From positions 1 to 9,305 of the forward strand of contig JADHVN010000051.1 of the NCBI GenBank assembly GCA_016783995.1: 9,305 bases of DNA, written 5' to 3'. The notes under the pieces were generated by a model. The model saw nothing but the letters and a program-made list of their open reading frames with translations. It was not told where the DNA came from and searched no databases. Source of the stretch: Actinomycetota bacterium (lineage in GTDB: Bacteria > Actinomycetota > Humimicrobiia > Humimicrobiales > Humimicrobiaceae). The position numbers were made by a program, and so were the translations under genes. This document shows positions 7,373 to 9,305 of this stretch, piece after piece. The number at the start of each line of letters is the position of its first letter. The stretch's first letter is position 1.

Positions 7373-8407
7373 CTATATGTCGCTTCTGGAATAAACATCA
7401 ACTTCCAGGTCGTCGAATCTGCCCTCTAAATATCTATAATATCCCAGACAGGCAACCATTGCTGCGTTATCCATGCATAAGTAAAGAGGAGGAATAAAGA
7501 TTTTAATATTATTTTCCCTGCCCTTTCTTAAAAACTCTTCCCTGAGTTTGCTATTGGCAGCAACGCCGCCGCTAATAAGGATATTTTTTACACCAAATCT
7601 CCTGGCGGCTTTAATCGTTTTTTCAGTTAAAACATCAATTATAGATTTCTGGAAACTTGCAGCAAGACTTGGAATATTTTTTTCAGTTGTAAGCTTCCTG
7701 TCCTTTTTTGTTCTATAGATTAAAGATGTTTTTAGCCCGCTAAAACTAAAATTAAAGTCTCCGCTATCCATCATGGGTCTTGGGAAATCTATATAATAAG
7801 GATCTCCCCTTTTAGATAGCCTGTCAATAATAGGACCTCCGGGGTAACCAAGACCCAGGTACCTTGCAATTTTATCATATGCCTCTCCTGCTGCATCATC
7901 CACAGTATGCCCTATTTCTTTTATATTCCAGTCACTGTCCACAAAATACAAACTTGAATGACCTCCAGAAACAATAAGCCCTATAAACCCGCCCTTAATA
8001 TCAGGATTTTTCAGAATATTAGAATAAATATGAGCCTTAAGATGGTTTACAACCACAAGCGGTATATTTTTAGAATAACTTATGGCCTTAGCCGCTCCAA
8101 CCCCTACCAGCAGGGAGCCTATAAGGCCCGGCCTGTTGGTAACACTGACTGCATCAATCTTATCAAAATTAATACCGGATCTCTCCAGTGCTTCATTTAT
8201 AACTATATCTATTACTTCTATATGCTTCCTTGATGCTATTTCAGGTACAACGCCGCCATATTTCCTGTGGATCTCATCTTGAGAAGAAACTATATTGGAA
8301 AGTATTATCGAGCCATTTTTGACAACTGAAGCGCAGGTATCATCGCACGAGGTCTCAATACCCAGTATATATATGTCTTTTTTGCTTTTCTCTCTTATAG
8401 CGTCCAT
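7373..8407 (-). CDS. tsaD: tRNA N6-adenosine threonylcarbamoyltransferase TsaD
   Basis: A 344-residue TsaD (Gcp/YgjD/Kae1 family), which transfers threonylcarbamoyl to A37 of ANN-decoding tRNAs with TsaB and TsaE. It has the ASKHA-fold nucleotide motif GIETSCDDT (16-24), VPEIASRKH (54-62), the metal-binding HLKAH (His122, His126), SGGHSSL, DDAAGEAYDK, GYPGG, FSFSGLKTS, SGGVAANSKLR and DNAAM with Asp313 as the third metal ligand. One odd spot is VTNRPGLIGSL (89-99), where most members have a Gly before PGL. The ATG at 8407 adds about ten residues before the conserved core, lacks a good ribosome site, and follows an in-frame TGA two codons upstream, so it is the first possible ATG. It follows tsaB by 57 bases. 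Downstream, 7301-7372 is AT-rich with no clear terminator. Confidence 0.97.
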   Translation of the reverse strand: MDAIREKSKKDIYILGIETSCDDTCASVVKNGSIILSNIVSSQDEIHRKYGGVVPEIASRKHIEVIDIVINEALERSGINFDKIDAVSVTNRPGLIGSLLVGVGAAKAISYSKNIPLVVVNHLKAHIYSNILKNPDIKGGFIGLIVSGGHSSLYFVDSDWNIKEIGHTVDDAAGEAYDKIARYLGLGYPGGPIIDRLSKRGDPYYIDFPRPMMDSGDFNFSFSGLKTSLIYRTKKDRKLTTEKNIPSLAASFQKSIIDVLTEKTIKAARRFGVKNILISGGVAANSKLREEFLRKGRENNIKIFIPPLYLCMDNAAMVACLGYYRYLEGRFDDLEVDVYSRSDI

Positions 8408-8464
8408 TTTTCAAAATACCATATTAATTTTCTTACCGGCCAAATGCTTATTCAGGACAATATA

Positions 8465-9286
8465 CTAACCACCAAAAGGCACAAATTCCCTGACATAGAC
8501 AGGAATGAGATTTTTGGCCTTTACTTTTCTTATTGCATTAAAATAAGCACAAATATTTAGGTGCCTTGCCATGGGGTAAGCAGTTTTTTTATCCAGATTA
8601 AAAATTTTATTTTGCCTGGCTATATCAGATAACATTTTTCCATAATTTATACAGCAGTTTCCTCCAATTAATATTTCAGGATTTCTATATCCACTTCCGC
8701 AATCCGGTATTTTTAAAACTCCGTTTGCTGTTAATCTATTTAACAAATCTTTCAGGTCGCAATTGCGAACCAAAAAATTTTCCCCTGCTTTACTTATAAA
8801 GTAATGCCTGCCTCCGGTTCCAATCCTGGCCAGATATTTATCCTCATCATTGACCTCAGAAGTCAGATTATAAAAGGCAAAATAAACTTCGCTTTTTCTT
8901 ACATCAAGACAGGGCATAATAAGTACCGGGATATTTTTTTTAAGGGAACGGACAATAAAACTGATGTTTCTATAGCTAATGCCCAGTGCAAAAATATCCA
9001 GCGAATCTATGCCAAAAGCAGGCTTCCCTTCCAGCCAGGATAAAATTTTTACAACGCTAACCCCTATCCTTGTGCCGGTAAAATCACCAGGACCAACATT
9101 TACTCCAAAAACATCTATATCTTTTATGGTAAGTTTGGCTCTGGATAAAGCCTGACCCAGTAAGCTCATTATATTTACCATATGCTTCATGCTGTTATAA
9201 TCAGCTGTCTCTGATAACAACTTTTCATTTTGATTTACAGCAACGCTTAACCTCCCGGTGCTGCTATCAACACTTAAAATATTCAT
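8465..9286 (-). CDS. tsaB: tRNA t6A biosynthesis protein TsaB
   Basis: A 273-residue TsaB (YeaZ family), the non-catalytic partner that dimerises with TsaD in the t6A complex. The N-terminal MNILSVDSSTGRLSVAV, the signature VGPGDFTGTRIG (64-75; most have GPGSFTG, so Ser to Asp here) and CLDVRKSEVYFAFY (126-139) identify it, and the C-terminal IPVYVRE matches the usual PxYxR end. It is longer than E. coli TsaB (231 residues). The excess is mainly in the less conserved C-terminal half (about 140-250) and at the loop at 104-118, and includes a Cys-Cys pair at 211-212. The ATG at 9286 gives the standard start, although the frame stays open to the window edge. The ribosome site is weak. It pairs with tsaD just downstream; no rimI lies between them. 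Confidence 0.93.
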   Translation of the reverse strand: MNILSVDSSTGRLSVAVNQNEKLLSETADYNSMKHMVNIMSLLGQALSRAKLTIKDIDVFGVNVGPGDFTGTRIGVSVVKILSWLEGKPAFGIDSLDIFALGISYRNISFIVRSLKKNIPVLIMPCLDVRKSEVYFAFYNLTSEVNDEDKYLARIGTGGRHYFISKAGENFLVRNCDLKDLLNRLTANGVLKIPDCGSGYRNPEILIGGNCCINYGKMLSDIARQNKIFNLDKKTAYPMARHLNICAYFNAIRKVKAKNLIPVYVREFVPFGG

Positions 9287-9305
9287 AATACTATTCGCCG
9301 CTCTT

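Noticed and set aside
9291..9305. End of an upstream gene (reading ...SGE then TAG on the minus strand, possibly tsaE)
   Set aside because: Only four codons are visible before the window edge, so neither the frame nor the identity can be supported.

Overview
The window is about 9.3 kb of AT-rich, densely packed bacterial chromosome. Every gene I can support lies on the minus strand, so gene order is read from high to low coordinates: tsaB, tsaD, groES, groEL, a type II toxin-antitoxin pair, plsY, guaB3, guaA, aroQ, and the first 66 codons of a DAHP synthase gene cut by the left edge. There are no rRNA, tRNA, CRISPR or insertion-sequence signatures.

Region by region. (1) 8465-9286 and 7373-8407 encode TsaB and TsaD, core proteins of the tRNA t6A37 modification. 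The rimI-like gene often found between them is absent. (2) 6886-7173 and 5222-6853 are groES-groEL. They are preceded by a sigma70-type promoter (7265-7293) and a near-consensus CIRCE operator (7229-7255), so HrcA control is predicted. A perfect 26-bp palindrome at 5141-5166 probably ends the transcript. (3) 4243-4949 is an AbrB-type antitoxin plus PIN-domain toxin. Both genes start at TTG and overlap by four bases. A well-formed promoter lies upstream, with an inverted repeat across its spacer. (4) 3946-4242 is an AT-rich gap with no gene seen. (5) plsY, guaB3, guaA, aroQ and aroF-like form a tight run of overlaps and short gaps that links phospholipid synthesis, GMP synthesis (IMP to XMP to GMP) and the entry to aromatic amino acid synthesis.

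Organism. The order tsaB/tsaD - groES/groEL - guaB3 - guaA recalls the gene order of many Actinobacteria, where GuaB3 is common, but the base composition is far more AT-rich than in typical high-GC members. A low-GC, probably anaerobic lineage with actinobacterial affinity, or another deep-branching bacterium keeping this order, fits. The window alone cannot settle it.

Most of the window is ordinary housekeeping. The parts worth a second look are the toxin-antitoxin promoter/operator, the use of GuaB3 as the only IMP dehydrogenase-like gene beside guaA, the unfused chorismate mutase/DAHP synthase pair, and the two hairpins after groEL. I do not see a clearly new biological system.
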